A DNA stretch of 64,000 nucleotides from Streptomyces sp. NBC_00572 (GCF_026341815.1 NZ_JAPENX010000001.1:2356001-2420000), one strand, 5' to 3'; positions 27,092 to 36,800 are shown, counted from the stretch's first letter. Notes: a model not told the origin generated them from the sequence alone. Made by a program: numbers and translations.

Positions 27092-28936
27092 ATGTCTGTC
27101 ACAGTAGATGGGGACAAATCAGGATTGGTTCCGGTTCGGGTACGCCGTATTCTCCGCGGCCCCCGCCCCGAGAAGGTCCCCGCCCTCGTCGGCACGGCCT
27201 GCACCCTGATCGGCTTCGTCGACATCGCCACCGGAGTCTTCCCCCGCTTCCGCGCCAGCCGTATGCGCGCGCTCGCGGAAGTCCTCCCCGGCACCATCGG
27301 CCCCCTCTCCTCCGCCCTCGCCCTGAGCGCCGGCGTCCTCCTGCTCCTCCTCGCCCACGGCCTCAAGCGGCGCAAGCGCCGCGCCTGGCGCGCCGCCGCC
27401 GTCCTCCTCCCCGTCGGCGCCGTCGCCCAGTTCGTCTGGCGCCACTCCGTCCTCGGCACCCTCCTCTCCCTCGTACTCCTCGCATTCCTCCTGCGCCACC
27501 GCGGCGAGTTCGCCGCCCTGCCCGACCCCCGCAGCCGCTGGCGCGCGCTCGCCAACTTCGTCGTCATGGGCGCCGGATCCATCGCCCTCGGCCTCGTCAT
27601 CGTCAGCGCCCACCCGCGCCGCGTCATCGGCAGCCCCAGCCTCGCCGACCGCCTCGAACACGTCCTGTACGGACTCTTCGGCGTCGAAGGCCCCGTCAGG
27701 TACACCAACGGCGTGGACTGGACCGTCGGCTACTCCCTCGGCGCCCTCGGCATGCTCACCGCCCTCACCACCATCTACCTCGCCTTCCGCCCCGAGCACC
27801 CCGCCGCCCGCCTCACCGACGAGGACGAGGTCCGGCTCCGCGCCCTCCTCGACCAGCACGGCGGCCGCGACTCCCTCGGCCACTTCGCGCTCCGCAGCGA
27901 CAAGGGCGTCGTCTTCTCCCCCAGCGGAAAGGCCGCCGTCTGCTACCGCGTCGTCTCCGGCGTCATGCTCGCCAGCGGCGACCCCATCGGCGACGTCGAG
28001 GCCTGGCCCGGCGCCATCGAACGCTTCATGGACGAGGCCAAGGCCCACTCCTGGACCCCCGCCGTCATGGGCTGCTCCGAGACCGGCGGCCAGGTCTGGA
28101 CCCGCGAGACCGGCCTCGACGCCCTCGAACTCGGCGACGAGGCGGTCGTCGACGTCGCGGATTTCTCCCTCGCCGGACGGGCCATGCGCAACGTCCGCCA
28201 GATGGTCAAGCGCATCGAACGCAACGGTTACACCACCCAGGTCCGCCGCGTCCGTGACCTCGACGACGCCGAACTCGAACAGGTCCGCCGCGCCGCCGCC
28301 GACTGGCGCGGCACCGACACCGAGCGCGGCTTCTCCATGGCCCTCGGCCGCATCGGCGCCCCCGGCGACGGCGACGCCGTCATAGCGACCGCCCACAAGA
28401 CCGACGCGGACGACGCCCCGGACTCCGCCTACGGCGACCTCAAGGCGATCATCCACTTGGTCCCCTGGGGCCCCGACGGCATGTCCCTCGAACTCATGCG
28501 CCGCGACCGCTCCGCCGACCCCGGCATGAACGAGCTCCTCATCGTCGCCGCCCTCCAGGCCTCCCCCGACCTCGGCATCGCGCGCGTGTCCCTCAACTTC
28601 GCCATGTTCCGCTCGGCCCTCGCCCGCGGCGAGAAGATCGGCGCCGGACCCGTCCTGCGCGTCTGGCGAGGACTCCTCGTCTTCCTCTCCCGCTGGTTCC
28701 AGATCGAGTCGCTGTACAAGTTCAACGCCAAGTTCCAGCCCCGCTGGGAACCCCGCTTCGTCGTCTACCGCAAGAGCCGCGACCTCCCCCGCATCGGCTT
28801 CGCCGCCATGCAGGCCGAAGGCTTCGTGAACTTCTCCCTGCCCCGTCCCTTCACCCGCAGGCGCCCCGCCCCGGCCCGCCGCCCCTGCGCCCACATCGTC
28901 CCCGCGGCGACGGAGCGCGGGATCCGCGCCGCCTGA
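27092..28936 (+). CDS. MprF-like phosphatidylglycerol aminoacyltransferase (DUF2156 family)
   Basis: A 614-residue protein. The N-terminal ~240 residues hold about six membrane helices. The C-terminal DUF2156 domain (~260-590) has SDKGVVFSPSGKAAVCYRVVSGVMLASGDPIGD and AVLFYRP-like blocks, and ends KFQPRWEPRFVVYRKSRDLPRIG. Relatives transfer Lys or Ala from tRNA to phosphatidylglycerol and flip the product, lowering surface charge against cationic peptides and daptomycin. Mycobacterial LysX carries an added lysyl-tRNA synthetase domain; this protein does not. The amino acid donated cannot be told. Divergent from the esterase, with 165 bases between. Confidence 0.9.
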   Translation: MSVTVDGDKSGLVPVRVRRILRGPRPEKVPALVGTACTLIGFVDIATGVFPRFRASRMRALAEVLPGTIGPLSSALALSAGVLLLLLAHGLKRRKRRAWRAAAVLLPVGAVAQFVWRHSVLGTLLSLVLLAFLLRHRGEFAALPDPRSRWRALANFVVMGAGSIALGLVIVSAHPRRVIGSPSLADRLEHVLYGLFGVEGPVRYTNGVDWTVGYSLGALGMLTALTTIYLAFRPEHPAARLTDEDEVRLRALLDQHGGRDSLGHFALRSDKGVVFSPSGKAAVCYRVVSGVMLASGDPIGDVEAWPGAIERFMDEAKAHSWTPAVMGCSETGGQVWTRETGLDALELGDEAVVDVADFSLAGRAMRNVRQMVKRIERNGYTTQVRRVRDLDDAELEQVRRAAADWRGTDTERGFSMALGRIGAPGDGDAVIATAHKTDADDAPDSAYGDLKAIIHLVPWGPDGMSLELMRRDRSADPGMNELLIVAALQASPDLGIARVSLNFAMFRSALARGEKIGAGPVLRVWRGLLVFLSRWFQIESLYKFNAKFQPRWEPRFVVYRKSRDLPRIGFAAMQAEGFVNFSLPRPFTRRRPAPARRPCAHIVPAATERGIRAA

Positions 28937-28964
28937 TCACCCCCCTGGGCCCTACGCTGGACAC

Positions 28965-29825
28965 ATGAGTACGACGATCGACCGGGGTACGGCCCGGGGC
29001 CTGCCGGAGTGGGACCGCTGCGCGGTCATGGGCGTGGTCAACGTGACGCCCGATTCCTTCTCCGACGGCGGCCGCTGGTTCGACACCACGGCCGCCGTCA
29101 AACACGGCCTCGAACTCGCCGCCGAGGGCGCCGACCTCATCGACGTCGGCGGCGAGTCCACCCGGCCCGGCGCCAGCCGCGTCGACGAGGAGGAAGAACT
29201 CCGCCGCGTCGTCCCCGTCGTCCGCGGCCTCGCCGCCGAAGGCGTCACCGTCTCCGTCGACACCATGCGCGCCAGTGTCGCCGCCCGCGCCGTCGAAGCC
29301 GGCGCCCTCCTCGTCAACGACGTCAGCGGCGGCCTCGCCGACCCCGGCATGATCCCCGCCGTCGCCGCCGCCGAAGTCCCCTTCGTCGTCATGCACTGGC
29401 GCGGATTCAGCCAGGACATGAACAGCCTCGCCGTCTACGACGACGTCGTCACCGAGGTCGTGGGCGAACTCCGCACCCGCCTGGAAGCCGTCGTCGACGG
29501 CGGCATCGACCCCGAGCGCATCGTCGTCGACCCGGGCCTCGGCTTCGCCAAGCTCGCCCCCCACGACCTCGCCCTCGTCGCCCACCTCCCCGAGCTCCGC
29601 GCCCTCGGCCGCCCCCTCCTGGTCGCCGCCTCCCGCAAACGCTTCCTCGGCCACGTCCTCGCCCACGAGGGCTCCGCCCCGCCCCCCGCCCGCGAACGCG
29701 ACGCCGCCACCGCCGCCGTCTCCGCCCTCGCCGCCCACGCGGGCGCGTGGGCCGTCCGCGTCCACGAGGTCCGGGCCACCGCCGACGCCGTACGGGTCGC
29801 CCGCGCCGTCGAGGGAGCCGCGTGA
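28965..29825 (+). CDS. folP: Dihydropteroate synthase FolP
   Basis: A 286-residue TIM-barrel enzyme that joins p-aminobenzoate with dihydropterin pyrophosphate, the target of sulfonamides. Signatures are MGVVNVTPDSFSDGG (residues ~22-36), DVGGESTRPGA, VSVDTMRA, LLVNDVSGG and the phosphate-binding Lys/Arg of VAASRKRFLG. The 28-base gap after the MprF-like gene contains the ribosome site. Its TGA overlaps the GTG of the NTF2-like gene by 4 bases, the start of a coupled folate operon. Confidence 0.97.
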   Translation: MSTTIDRGTARGLPEWDRCAVMGVVNVTPDSFSDGGRWFDTTAAVKHGLELAAEGADLIDVGGESTRPGASRVDEEEELRRVVPVVRGLAAEGVTVSVDTMRASVAARAVEAGALLVNDVSGGLADPGMIPAVAAAEVPFVVMHWRGFSQDMNSLAVYDDVVTEVVGELRTRLEAVVDGGIDPERIVVDPGLGFAKLAPHDLALVAHLPELRALGRPLLVAASRKRFLGHVLAHEGSAPPPARERDAATAAVSALAAHAGAWAVRVHEVRATADAVRVARAVEGAA

Positions 29826-30289
29826 GCCGCAGCACCGACGCGGCGGCCGTCGAAGCCGCCAACACCGCCTTCTACGAGGCGATGGAGACCGGCGACTTCG
29901 AGCGCGTCTCGGACCTCTGGCTCGACGACGGAGCCACCCCCATCACCTGCGTCCACCCCGGCTGGCCCGTCCTCACCGGCCGCGGCGAGGTGCTCCGCTC
30001 GTACGCGCTGATCATGGCGAACACCGAGTACATCCAGTTCTTCCTCACCGACCTCAAGGTCTCCCTGGCCGGCCGCACCGCCGTCGTCACCTGCACCGAG
30101 AACATCCTCAGCGGCGGCCCCGCCGAGGACGGCGCCGAACTGGGACCCCTCGTCGGCCAGCTCGTCGTCGCCACCAATGTGTTCCGCCACACATCCGACG
30201 GCTGGAAGATCTGGTCCCACCACGCCTCTCCCGTCCTTGCGGAGACCGAGGAGAACGAGGACGGCGACCCCGGTACGGACAAGGCCTGA
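29822..30289 (+). CDS. NTF2/SnoaL-like protein within the folate operon
   Basis: A 155-residue protein with the cone-shaped NTF2/SnoaL fold: AANTAFYEAMETGDFERVSDLWLDDG (helix 1), HPGWPVLTGRGEVLRSYALI, then beta strands with VVTCTENILSG and VATNVFRHTSDGWKIWSHHAS. This fold serves as an enzyme or ligand pocket. It is translationally coupled to folP and precedes folB, so a role in pterin metabolism is plausible but unproven. An acidic tail (EETEENEDGDPGTDK-like) ends the protein. I know no assigned function in folate synthesis. Confidence 0.85.
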   Translation: MSRSTDAAAVEAANTAFYEAMETGDFERVSDLWLDDGATPITCVHPGWPVLTGRGEVLRSYALIMANTEYIQFFLTDLKVSLAGRTAVVTCTENILSGGPAEDGAELGPLVGQLVVATNVFRHTSDGWKIWSHHASPVLAETEENEDGDPGTDKA

Positions 30290-30423
30290 ACCCCCTCCCC
30301 TGACCCGCCCACGGCCCCCGAGGGCAAGCGCTGTCGGTCCCCGCGGGTAGATTCGATGCTGGACACCCGGCCGTCCGCACCCGGCTGCGTGGCCACCGAA
30401 CTACGACAGCAGGAGTGATTCGC

Positions 30424-30783
30424 GTGGATCGTGTCGCGCTGCGCGGCCTCAAGGCCCGGGGCCACCACGGCGTCTTCCCCAAGGAGCGCGAGGAGGGCCA
30501 GACCTTCATCGTGGACCTGGTCCTCGGCCTGGACACCCGCCCGGCGGCCGCCGACGACGACCTGGCCAAGACCGTTCACTACGGGATCGTCGCCGAAGAG
30601 GTCGTCGACGTCGTCCAGGGCGAGCCCGTCGACCTCATCGAAACCCTCGCCGAGCGCATCGCCCAGCAATGCCTCAGCCACGCCGGGGTACAAGAGGTGG
30701 AAGTCGTCGTCCACAAGCCGGACGCACCCATCACCGTGCCCTTCGACGACGTGACCATCACGATCACCCGGAGCCGACGATGA
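30424..30783 (+). CDS. folB: Dihydroneopterin aldolase FolB
   Basis: A 119-residue enzyme that cleaves dihydroneopterin to hydroxymethyl-dihydropterin. RVALRGLKARGHHGVFPKEREEGQTFIVDLVL is the family N-terminus with the substrate-binding Glu, followed by VHYGIVAEEV, the ETLAERIA helix and VVVHKPDAPI. GTG 30424 is chosen because CAGGAG lies 8 bases upstream; an earlier GTG at 30415 would place the ribosome site inside the gene. The 134-base gap before it contains a plausible -10 (TAGATT, 30348). Overlaps folK by 4 bases. Confidence 0.97.
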   Translation: MDRVALRGLKARGHHGVFPKEREEGQTFIVDLVLGLDTRPAAADDDLAKTVHYGIVAEEVVDVVQGEPVDLIETLAERIAQQCLSHAGVQEVEVVVHKPDAPITVPFDDVTITITRSRR

Positions 30784-31379
30784 AGCCGACACAGAGCGAC
30801 CCCACCGTCCAGCCCGTACCGGCCTCCGTCGTCGCGACCGTCGACGCCGCCGACACGACGCTGTCCAACCCCCGCTGGGCCGTCGTGGCCCTCGGCGCCA
30901 ACCTCGGCAACCGCCTGGAGACCCTCCAGGGGGCCGTCGACGCCCTCGCGGACACCCCGGGCCTCCGGGTCAAGGCCGTCTCCCCCGTGTACGAGACGGA
31001 GCCCTGGGGCGTCGAGCCCGGCACCCAGCCCTCGTACCTCAACGCCGTCGCGCTCCTCAAGACGACCCTGCCGCCCTCCTCCCTCCTGGAGCGGGCCCAC
31101 GCCGTCGAGGAGGCCTTCCACCGCGTCCGCGAGGAGCGCTGGGGCGCCCGCACCATCGACGTCGACATCGTCGCCTACGCGGACGTGGTCTCCGAGGACC
31201 CCGTCCTCACCCTCCCGCACCCCCGCGCCCACCAGCGCGCCTTCGTCCTCGCCCCCTGGCACGACGTGGACCCCGAAGCCCGGATCCCCGGCCACGGCCC
31301 CGTCGCCGAGCTCCTCGCCACCCTCGGCAGCGAAGGCGTCGCACGCCGCGCCGACCTGGAACTCCGTCTGCCCGAGTAG
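30780..31379 (+). CDS. folK: 6-hydroxymethyl-7,8-dihydropterin pyrophosphokinase FolK
   Basis: A 199-residue enzyme that activates the pterin for FolP. AVVALGANLGNRLETLQGAV is the HPPK N-terminus (starting near residue 34), then VSPVYETEPWGV, YLNAVALL, RWGARTIDVDIVAY (signature) and LPHPRAHQRAFVLAPW. The first ~30 residues are an extra leader rich in Thr, Val and Ala. The ATG overlaps the folB TGA (ATGA), so this start is supported. Confidence 0.97.
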   Translation: MKPTQSDPTVQPVPASVVATVDAADTTLSNPRWAVVALGANLGNRLETLQGAVDALADTPGLRVKAVSPVYETEPWGVEPGTQPSYLNAVALLKTTLPPSSLLERAHAVEEAFHRVREERWGARTIDVDIVAYADVVSEDPVLTLPHPRAHQRAFVLAPWHDVDPEARIPGHGPVAELLATLGSEGVARRADLELRLPE

Positions 31380-31438
31380 TCGTTACGCTTCGTGGCAGAC
31401 CGCCCGACCACGACCGACGACCACGCGAAGGACATCCG

Positions 31439-31918
31439 GTGAAACAACTGCGGCTCAAGGTGCTCGCCGGACTGTTCCTCGTGGCCGGAATCCTCTCCTG
31501 GGGCGCCGCGCGGCTCTGGGACGCGGTCGGCACCCTTCCCAGCGTGCCGATCGCCGCGCCCATCGTCCTCGCCGTGATCGCGGTCGTGCTCACGGCGACC
31601 GCCCTCTCGATCCGCGCCCGCCTCAAGGCCCAGCGCGAGCGCCGCCCCGGCGCCAAGGGCGTCGAACCCCTGATGGCGGCCCGCGCGGTGGTCTTCGGCC
31701 AGGCGAGCGCCCTGGTGGCCGCCCTCGTCGCCGGCATGTACGGCGGCACGGGCGTCTTCCTCCTCGGCTCCCTCGACGTCCCGGCGCGCCGCGACCAGGC
31801 TCTCTACGCCGCCTTCGCGGTCCTGGCCGGCCTGGCCGTCATCGCCGCCGCCCTCTTCCTGGAGCGCGTCTGCAAGCTCCCGGAGGACGACGACAAGAAC
31901 CAGGCACCGGCGGCCTAG
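31439..31918 (+). CDS. DUF3180 family membrane protein
   Basis: A 159-residue protein with four hydrophobic segments: LAGLFLVAGILSWGAARL, IAAPIVLAVIAVVLTATAL, AVVFGQASALVAALVAGMYGG and LYAAFAVLAGLAVIAAALFL. Ends in an acidic tail. It matches the DUF3180 family, which in actinobacteria regularly follows folK. Start GTG at 31439. Function unknown; its place at the end of the folate operon is the only clue. Confidence 0.88.
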   Translation: MKQLRLKVLAGLFLVAGILSWGAARLWDAVGTLPSVPIAAPIVLAVIAVVLTATALSIRARLKAQRERRPGAKGVEPLMAARAVVFGQASALVAALVAGMYGGTGVFLLGSLDVPARRDQALYAAFAVLAGLAVIAAALFLERVCKLPEDDDKNQAPAA

Positions 31919-31927
31919 GTCCCTACC

Positions 31928-31950
31928 AGGGCACCGCGCGAGGTGCCCTT
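31928..31950. terminator. Hairpin downstream of the folate operon
   Basis: agggcacc (31928-31935), loop gcgcga, ggtgccct (31942-31949), followed by a T. It begins 10 bases after the DUF3180 stop. Likely terminator of the folP - DUF3180 transcript. Confidence 0.6.
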
Positions 31951-32006
31951 CGCCTGGGCACATCCGTCCACGAGGTTCACCAGCATCTTGCCGGTCAGTC
32001 CGTACC

Positions 32007-32060
32007 CCATACCGATCCCCCTTGATCAGCGATCAACTCCACTGATCGGGGACGGTATGG
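32007..32060. other. Extended stem-loop structure between convergent DUF3180 and folE genes
   Basis: Outer arms ccataccgatcccc (32007-32020) and ggggacggtatgg (32048-32060) pair over 13 bp with one bulged A. Inside, ttgatc and gatcaa (32022-32036) form a second hairpin. It may be a second terminator for folE, or a remnant. A 31-codon open frame with a ribosome-site-like GGGGG runs leftward from 32010 through the left arm. Confidence 0.4.
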
Positions 32061-32081
32061 AGCAAGGCGGACAGCTCGCCG

Positions 32082-32687
32082 CTAACGGGCCAATATCAGG
32101 GACATGGCCTCAGCGCGTGTCGTAGCGTCACGAAGCTGACCGCGCACAGCCGAGGTGGTCGTCTTCGCGCCCGGCTTACGGACGCCACGCAGAGCCATGC
32201 ACATGTGCTCGGCCTCGATGACGACGATCGCACCACGGGCATCGAGGATGCGCATCAGCGAGTCAGCGATCTGTGTCGTCAGGCGCTCCTGCACCTGCGG
32301 GCGGCGGGCGAAGACGTCGACGAGGCGCGCCAGCTTGGAAAGTCCGGTGATCTTGCCCGTTTCGGCCGGAATGTAACCGATGTGGGCTACACCATGAAAC
32401 GGGAGCAGATGATGCTCGCATTGGGACGTCAGTTCGATATCCTTCACGAGGACCATCTCGTCGTGCCCCAGGTCGAACGTCGTCGTCAGAACGTCCTCGG
32501 GCTTCTGCCACAGGCCCGCGAAAAGCTCCTTGTAAGCCCGCGCCACCCGCGCCGGCGTCTCCTTCAGGCCCTCGCGGTCCGGGTCCTCGCCGACCGCGAT
32601 GAGGAGCTCGCGTACGGCTGCTTCGGCGCGCTTCTCGTCGAACTCGCCGATCTTGCCCTCGCCGTCCAGCGTCACCGGGTCGGTCAT
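32082..32687 (-). CDS. folE: GTP cyclohydrolase I FolE
   Basis: A 201-residue enzyme that makes dihydroneopterin triphosphate from GTP, the entry to folate synthesis. Zinc and catalytic residues are in [43 protein letters not shown] and [22 protein letters not shown] follow. The ATG at 32687 begins [12 protein letters not shown]; a longer frame reads through the upstream terminator region and is rejected. The 101-base gap to ftsH contains the ftsH terminator, so folE probably has its own promoter. It faces the rest of the fol genes tail to tail. Confidence 0.97.
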   Translation of the reverse strand: MTDPVTLDGEGKIGEFDEKRAEAAVRELLIAVGEDPDREGLKETPARVARAYKELFAGLWQKPEDVLTTTFDLGHDEMVLVKDIELTSQCEHHLLPFHGVAHIGYIPAETGKITGLSKLARLVDVFARRPQVQERLTTQIADSLMRILDARGAIVVIEAEHMCMALRGVRKPGAKTTTSAVRGQLRDATTRAEAMSLILAR

Positions 32688-32722
32688 CTCTGTGCCTCGT
32701 TCCGTCTGAACTGATGTGCGCG

Positions 32723-32765
32723 GAAAAGCCGCGCCCCCACAGGCTAAAACCTGTGGGGGCGCGGC
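32723..32765 (-). terminator. Rho-independent terminator after ftsH
   Basis: A perfect 16-bp stem, gccgcgcccccacagg (32728-32743) and its complement (32750-32765), loop ctaaaa. On the minus strand it is followed by TTTT (complement of 32724-32727). It lies 23 bases after the ftsH stop and before folE. Confidence 0.9.
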
Positions 32766-32788
32766 AGCCATTCCGGGGGTCGGGACGG

Positions 32789-34807
32789 TCAGTCCTCCGG
32801 GGTGTCCACCGGGGCGATGTCGATGCCCTTCGTGGTGTCGACCGTCGGGGCCGCCGAGCCGTTCGCCGTGTTCGTCAGGGCGAGCTCCTTGGGGGAGAGC
32901 ACCGGCGGACGCGTGGACGGGGTACGGCGGGAGGAGCCGGTCCAGGCCGGGCGGGCCGGGCGCTTGACGATGGGGGTGAAGATCTCGGCGATCTCCTCCT
33001 TGCCCAGCGTCTCCTTCTCCAGGAGGGCGAGGACCAGGTTGTCGAGAACGTCTCGGTTCTCGACGAGGATCTCCCAGGCCTCGTTGTGCGCGGTCTCGAT
33101 GAGCTTCTTGACCTCTTCGTCGACCAGCGCGGCGACCTCTTCCGAGTAGTCCCGCGGGTGCGACATCTCGCGCCCGAGGAACGGCTCGGTGTTGTCGCCG
33201 CCGAACTTGATCGCGCCCAGACGCTCGGTCATGCCGTACTGCGTGACCATCGCTCGCGCGGTGGCCGTGGCCTTCTCGATGTCGTTGGCCGCGCCCGTGG
33301 TCGGGTCGTGGAAGACGAGCTCCTCGGCCGCGCGCCCGCCCAGCATGTAGCCCAGCTGGTCGAGCATCTCGTTGCGGGTGGTGGAGTACTTGTCCTCGTC
33401 CGGCAGGACCATCGTGTAGCCCAGGGCACGGCCGCGGGACAGGATGGTGATCTTGTGGACGGGGTCGGAGTTCGGCAGGGCCGCCGCGACGAGGGCGTGG
33501 CCGCCCTCGTGGTACGCGGTGATCTTCTTCTCCTTTTCCGACATGATCCGGGTCCGCTTCTGCGGGCCCGCGACCACACGGTCGATCGCCTCGTCGAGCG
33601 CGTTGTTGTCGATCAGCTTCTGATCGCCGCGCGCGGTGAGGAGCGCCGCCTCGTTGAGGACGTTGGAGAGGTCCGCGCCGGTGAAGCCGGGGGTGCGTCG
33701 GGCGACGGCGCCGAGGTCGACGTCCGGAGCGACCGGCTTGCCCTTCTGGTGGACCTTGAGGATCTCCAGACGGCCCAGCATGTCCGGTCGGTCGACGGCG
33801 ATCTGCCGGTCGAACCGTCCGGGGCGCAGGAGGGCGGGGTCGAGGATGTCGGGCCGGTTCGTGGCGGCGATCAGGATGACGCCGCCCTTCACGTCGAAGC
33901 CGTCCATCTCGACGAGGAGCTGGTTGAGCGTCTGCTCGCGCTCGTCGTGGCCGCCGCCGAGGCCGGCGCCGCGGTGGCGTCCGACGGCATCGATCTCGTC
34001 GACGAAGACGATGGCGGGCGCGTTGGCCTTGGCCTGCTCGAAGAGGTCACGGACCCGGGAGGCACCGACACCGACGAACATCTCGACGAAGTCGGAACCG
34101 GAGATCGAGTAGAACGGCACCCCGGCCTCGCCGGCGACGGCGCGCGCGAGGAGCGTCTTGCCGGTTCCGGGCGGGCCGTAGAGCAGGACGCCCTTGGGGA
34201 TCTTGGCGCCGACGGCCTGGAACTTCGCCGGCTCCTGGAGGAATTCCTTGATCTCGTGGAGTTCCTCGACGGCCTCGTCCGAGCCCGCGACGTCGGCGAA
34301 GGTGGTCTTCGGCGTGTCCTTGGTGATGAGCTTGGCCTTGGACTTGCCGAACTGCATGACGCGGGAGCCGCCGCCCTGCATCTGGTTCATCAGGAAGAGG
34401 AAGACGACCACGATGAGGACGAAGGGGAGGAGGGAGAGCAGGATCGAGACGAAGGGCGACTGCTTCGTCGGCGAGACGGTGTAGCCCTTCTCGATCTGCC
34501 CGGCCTCGAACTTCTCCTGCAGCTTGTCGGCGAGGTCGGCGCCCTGGGTGCCGATGTAGCTGGCCTGGACCTTGCTGCTGTTGTCGATCTTCTGGCCGTC
34601 GACGAGCTCGATCTTGACGATCTGCTCGTCACCGGTGGTGATCTTTGCCTGCTTGACCTGGTTCTTGTCGATCGCCTGGACGACCTTGCCGGTGTCCACC
34701 GTCTTGTAGCCCTCGGACGAGCCGACGACCTGCATCAGCACGACCACGGCGAGGACGGCCAGCACGATCCACATGACCGGCCCACGGAAGTATCGCTTCA
34801 CGTCCAT
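32789..34807 (-). CDS. ftsH: ATP-dependent zinc metalloprotease FtsH
   Basis: A 672-residue membrane AAA+ protease. Two membrane helices ([17 protein letters not shown] near 11-27 and [19 protein letters not shown] near 115-133) flank an extracytoplasmic domain. The AAA+ domain has GPPGTGKT, the pore motif [29 protein letters not shown] and the second region of homology. The zinc site is [12 protein letters not shown]. The C-terminal tail (~60 residues, [20 protein letters not shown]) is low complexity. It degrades misassembled membrane proteins. Lies between hpt and folE with a terminator on each side. Confidence 0.98.
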   Translation of the reverse strand: MDVKRYFRGPVMWIVLAVLAVVVLMQVVGSSEGYKTVDTGKVVQAIDKNQVKQAKITTGDEQIVKIELVDGQKIDNSSKVQASYIGTQGADLADKLQEKFEAGQIEKGYTVSPTKQSPFVSILLSLLPFVLIVVVFLFLMNQMQGGGSRVMQFGKSKAKLITKDTPKTTFADVAGSDEAVEELHEIKEFLQEPAKFQAVGAKIPKGVLLYGPPGTGKTLLARAVAGEAGVPFYSISGSDFVEMFVGVGASRVRDLFEQAKANAPAIVFVDEIDAVGRHRGAGLGGGHDEREQTLNQLLVEMDGFDVKGGVILIAATNRPDILDPALLRPGRFDRQIAVDRPDMLGRLEILKVHQKGKPVAPDVDLGAVARRTPGFTGADLSNVLNEAALLTARGDQKLIDNNALDEAIDRVVAGPQKRTRIMSEKEKKITAYHEGGHALVAAALPNSDPVHKITILSRGRALGYTMVLPDEDKYSTTRNEMLDQLGYMLGGRAAEELVFHDPTTGAANDIEKATATARAMVTQYGMTERLGAIKFGGDNTEPFLGREMSHPRDYSEEVAALVDEEVKKLIETAHNEAWEILVENRDVLDNLVLALLEKETLGKEEIAEIFTPIVKRPARPAWTGSSRRTPSTRPPVLSPKELALTNTANGSAAPTVDTTKGIDIAPVDTPED

Positions 34808-34916
34808 CCATACGGAGCGAGAACGCCCCGTCCCTCCTGCCCGTAGGAAAATGCTGCTGTGAGAGCTGCTGTATGAAAAAGCTGTTCTTCGGACGGTACC
34901 TCAGCATCGTCGCCCG

Positions 34917-34955
34917 CGACCGCCTTCCCGTGGTTCAACGGGGGGAAGGCGGTCG
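34917..34955 (-). terminator. Hairpin between hpt and ftsH
   Basis: A perfect 13-bp inverted repeat, cgaccgccttccc (34917-34929) and gggaaggcggtcg (34943-34955), with a 13-base loop. It lies 37 bases after the hpt stop and upstream of ftsH, so it should separate the two transcription units. Confidence 0.75.
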
Positions 34956-34991
34956 TGGTTCCCCGTACGACGGGACTGTCAGCTCGGGCTG

Positions 34992-35546
34992 TCAGCCGCC
35001 GTAGACGTGCGGGGCGAGCGTGCCGACGAACGGAAGGTTCCGGTACTTCTCGGCGTAGTCGAGGCCGTAGCCCACGACGAACTCGTTGGGGATGTCGAAA
35101 CCGATCCACTTGACGTCGATCGCGACCTTCGCGGCCTCGGGCTTGCGCAGCAGCGTGCACACCTCCAGGGAGGCGGGCTCGCGCGAGCCGAGGTTCGACA
35201 GCAGCCAGGACAGGGTCAGGCCGGAGTCGATGATGTCCTCGACGATCAGGACGTGCTTGCCCTTGATGTCGGTGTCGAGGTCCTTGAGGATCCTGACGAC
35301 GCCCGAGGACTGGGTGCCGGCGCCGTAGGAGGACACGGCCATCCAGTCCATGGTGACGGGGGTGGAAAGGGCGCGAGCCAGATCCGCCATCACCATCACC
35401 GCGCCCTTGAGGACGCCGACGATGAGCAGGTCCTTGCCCGCGTATTCCGCGTCGATCTTCGCGGCCAGCTCTGCCAGCTTGGCGTCGATCTCTTCCTTGG
35501 TGATGAGCACCGACTGGAGGTCGGTGCCCATGTCCTTCTCGTTCAC
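34992..35546 (-). CDS. hpt: Hypoxanthine phosphoribosyltransferase Hpt
   Basis: About 184 residues; purine salvage enzyme that makes IMP or GMP from PRPP. The PRPP-binding loop is [19 protein letters not shown]. Other motifs are [16 protein letters not shown] and [31 protein letters not shown], complete to the C-terminus. Three starts are possible: GTG 35555, GTG 35546 and ATG 35531 (MGTDLQSVL). I keep 35546 as a compromise; none has a perfect ribosome site. It follows tilS by 17-40 bases depending on start, a pairing common across bacteria. Confidence 0.95.
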   Translation of the reverse strand: MNEKDMGTDLQSVLITKEEIDAKLAELAAKIDAEYAGKDLLIVGVLKGAVMVMADLARALSTPVTMDWMAVSSYGAGTQSSGVVRILKDLDTDIKGKHVLIVEDIIDSGLTLSWLLSNLGSREPASLEVCTLLRKPEAAKVAIDVKWIGFDIPNEFVVGYGLDYAEKYRNLPFVGTLAPHVYGG

Positions 35547-35572
35547 CCGGGTCACTTTCGTTGCAGCGTGCG

Positions 35573-36592
35573 TCAGCCTTGCCGGATGACCAGTCTGCCA
35601 CCCTGGCGGCGGGCTTCGACGCGGCCGGGCAGGTTGATGGCCCCCTGGCCGCGCCAGCCGGTGATGAGCCGGTCGACTTCTTCGATGTGCCGGGCGAAGA
35701 GGGAGCCCGCGGGCGCGCCCTCGGCGATGACGGCGCGGCGCAGGACGCGGCGGCGTACGGCGGGGGGCAGCCCGAAGAGCTTGGCGCATTCGAGGGCGCC
35801 CGCCTCGTCGCGTACGCGGGTCTCGGCGTCGGCGGCCCAGGTGTCGAGGGCGTCGGCGTCGTCGCGGGACAGCTGGGCCGTTCGGGCGAGGGCTTCGACG
35901 ACGCCCTTGCCGAGGGCCTTCTCCAGGGCGGGGAGGCCCTCGTGGCGGAGGCGTGAGCGGGTGTAGGCGGGGTCGCTGTTGTGGGGGTCGTCCCAGACGG
36001 CGAGTTCCTGTGCGACGCAGGCCTTGCGGACGGTCTGGCGGTCGAGCTGGAGGAAGGGGCGCCGGTAGCGGCCGGAGGCACCGGAGATCGCGGCCATGCC
36101 GGAGAGCGAGCGGATGCCGGAGCCGCGGGCGAGCCCGAGCAGGACGGTTTCCGCTTGGTCGTCGCGGGTGTGGCCGAGGAGGATCGCGGCGGCTCCGTGG
36201 CGTTCGGCTGCGGCGTCGAGCGCCGCGTACCGCGCGTCGCGGGCGGCGGCTTCGGGTCCTCCTTCGCGGCCGACGGTGACGGCGACGGCCTCGGCGGGGG
36301 TGAGTCCGAGGGCGGTCATGCGTCCGGCGACCTCGCCGGCGCGGGTGTCGGAGCCGTCCTGGAGTCCGTGGTCGACGGTGATGCCGCCGGCGCGCACGGG
36401 AAGCTTGCGGGCCTCGAAGGCGAGGGCGGAGGCGAGCGCCATCGAGTCGGCGCCTCCGGAGCAGGCGACGAGCACGAGGGGGGTGTGTGCGTCGCGTGCG
36501 GGGGCGGGGTCGGTCTGGTGCTCGGTGAGAACGTCGTGGAGTACGCGGCGGACCGCCAGGCGTATCGCCGCGACCGCAGGATGGGGACCCAT
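35573..36592 (-). CDS. tilS: tRNA(Ile)-lysidine synthase TilS
   Basis: A 339-residue PP-loop ATPase that modifies the wobble C34 of the AUA-reading tRNA-Ile to lysidine. The PP-loop SGGADS is at 45-50. [33 protein letters not shown] and RYRRPFLQL follow. It is shorter than E. coli TilS, lacking the large C-terminal domain, as usual in actinobacteria. Precedes hpt in the same leftward unit; the 208-base gap upstream contains no gene. Confidence 0.96.
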   Translation of the reverse strand: MGPHPAVAAIRLAVRRVLHDVLTEHQTDPAPARDAHTPLVLVACSGGADSMALASALAFEARKLPVRAGGITVDHGLQDGSDTRAGEVAGRMTALGLTPAEAVAVTVGREGGPEAAARDARYAALDAAAERHGAAAILLGHTRDDQAETVLLGLARGSGIRSLSGMAAISGASGRYRRPFLQLDRQTVRKACVAQELAVWDDPHNSDPAYTRSRLRHEGLPALEKALGKGVVEALARTAQLSRDDADALDTWAADAETRVRDEAGALECAKLFGLPPAVRRRVLRRAVIAEGAPAGSLFARHIEEVDRLITGWRGQGAINLPGRVEARRQGGRLVIRQG

Positions 36593-36800
36593 GTCCGGTG
36601 CCCTTCGTGAATGGGGTGGGGTGCCTCGGTCGGAGTCTTAACGGTCGGAAAGGGGGGTTCGGTCACTCAGAGTGCGTCGATGGTGACAGAAACCCGGCCG
36701 TTACCCGAGCATTGCACGCCTCACCCCATGCCCAGGGTCCCTCGGATGGGTGATTGGTGGGGTGTTCCGACGTGTTGCTGTGCCGTGTGCCGCACCAGTC

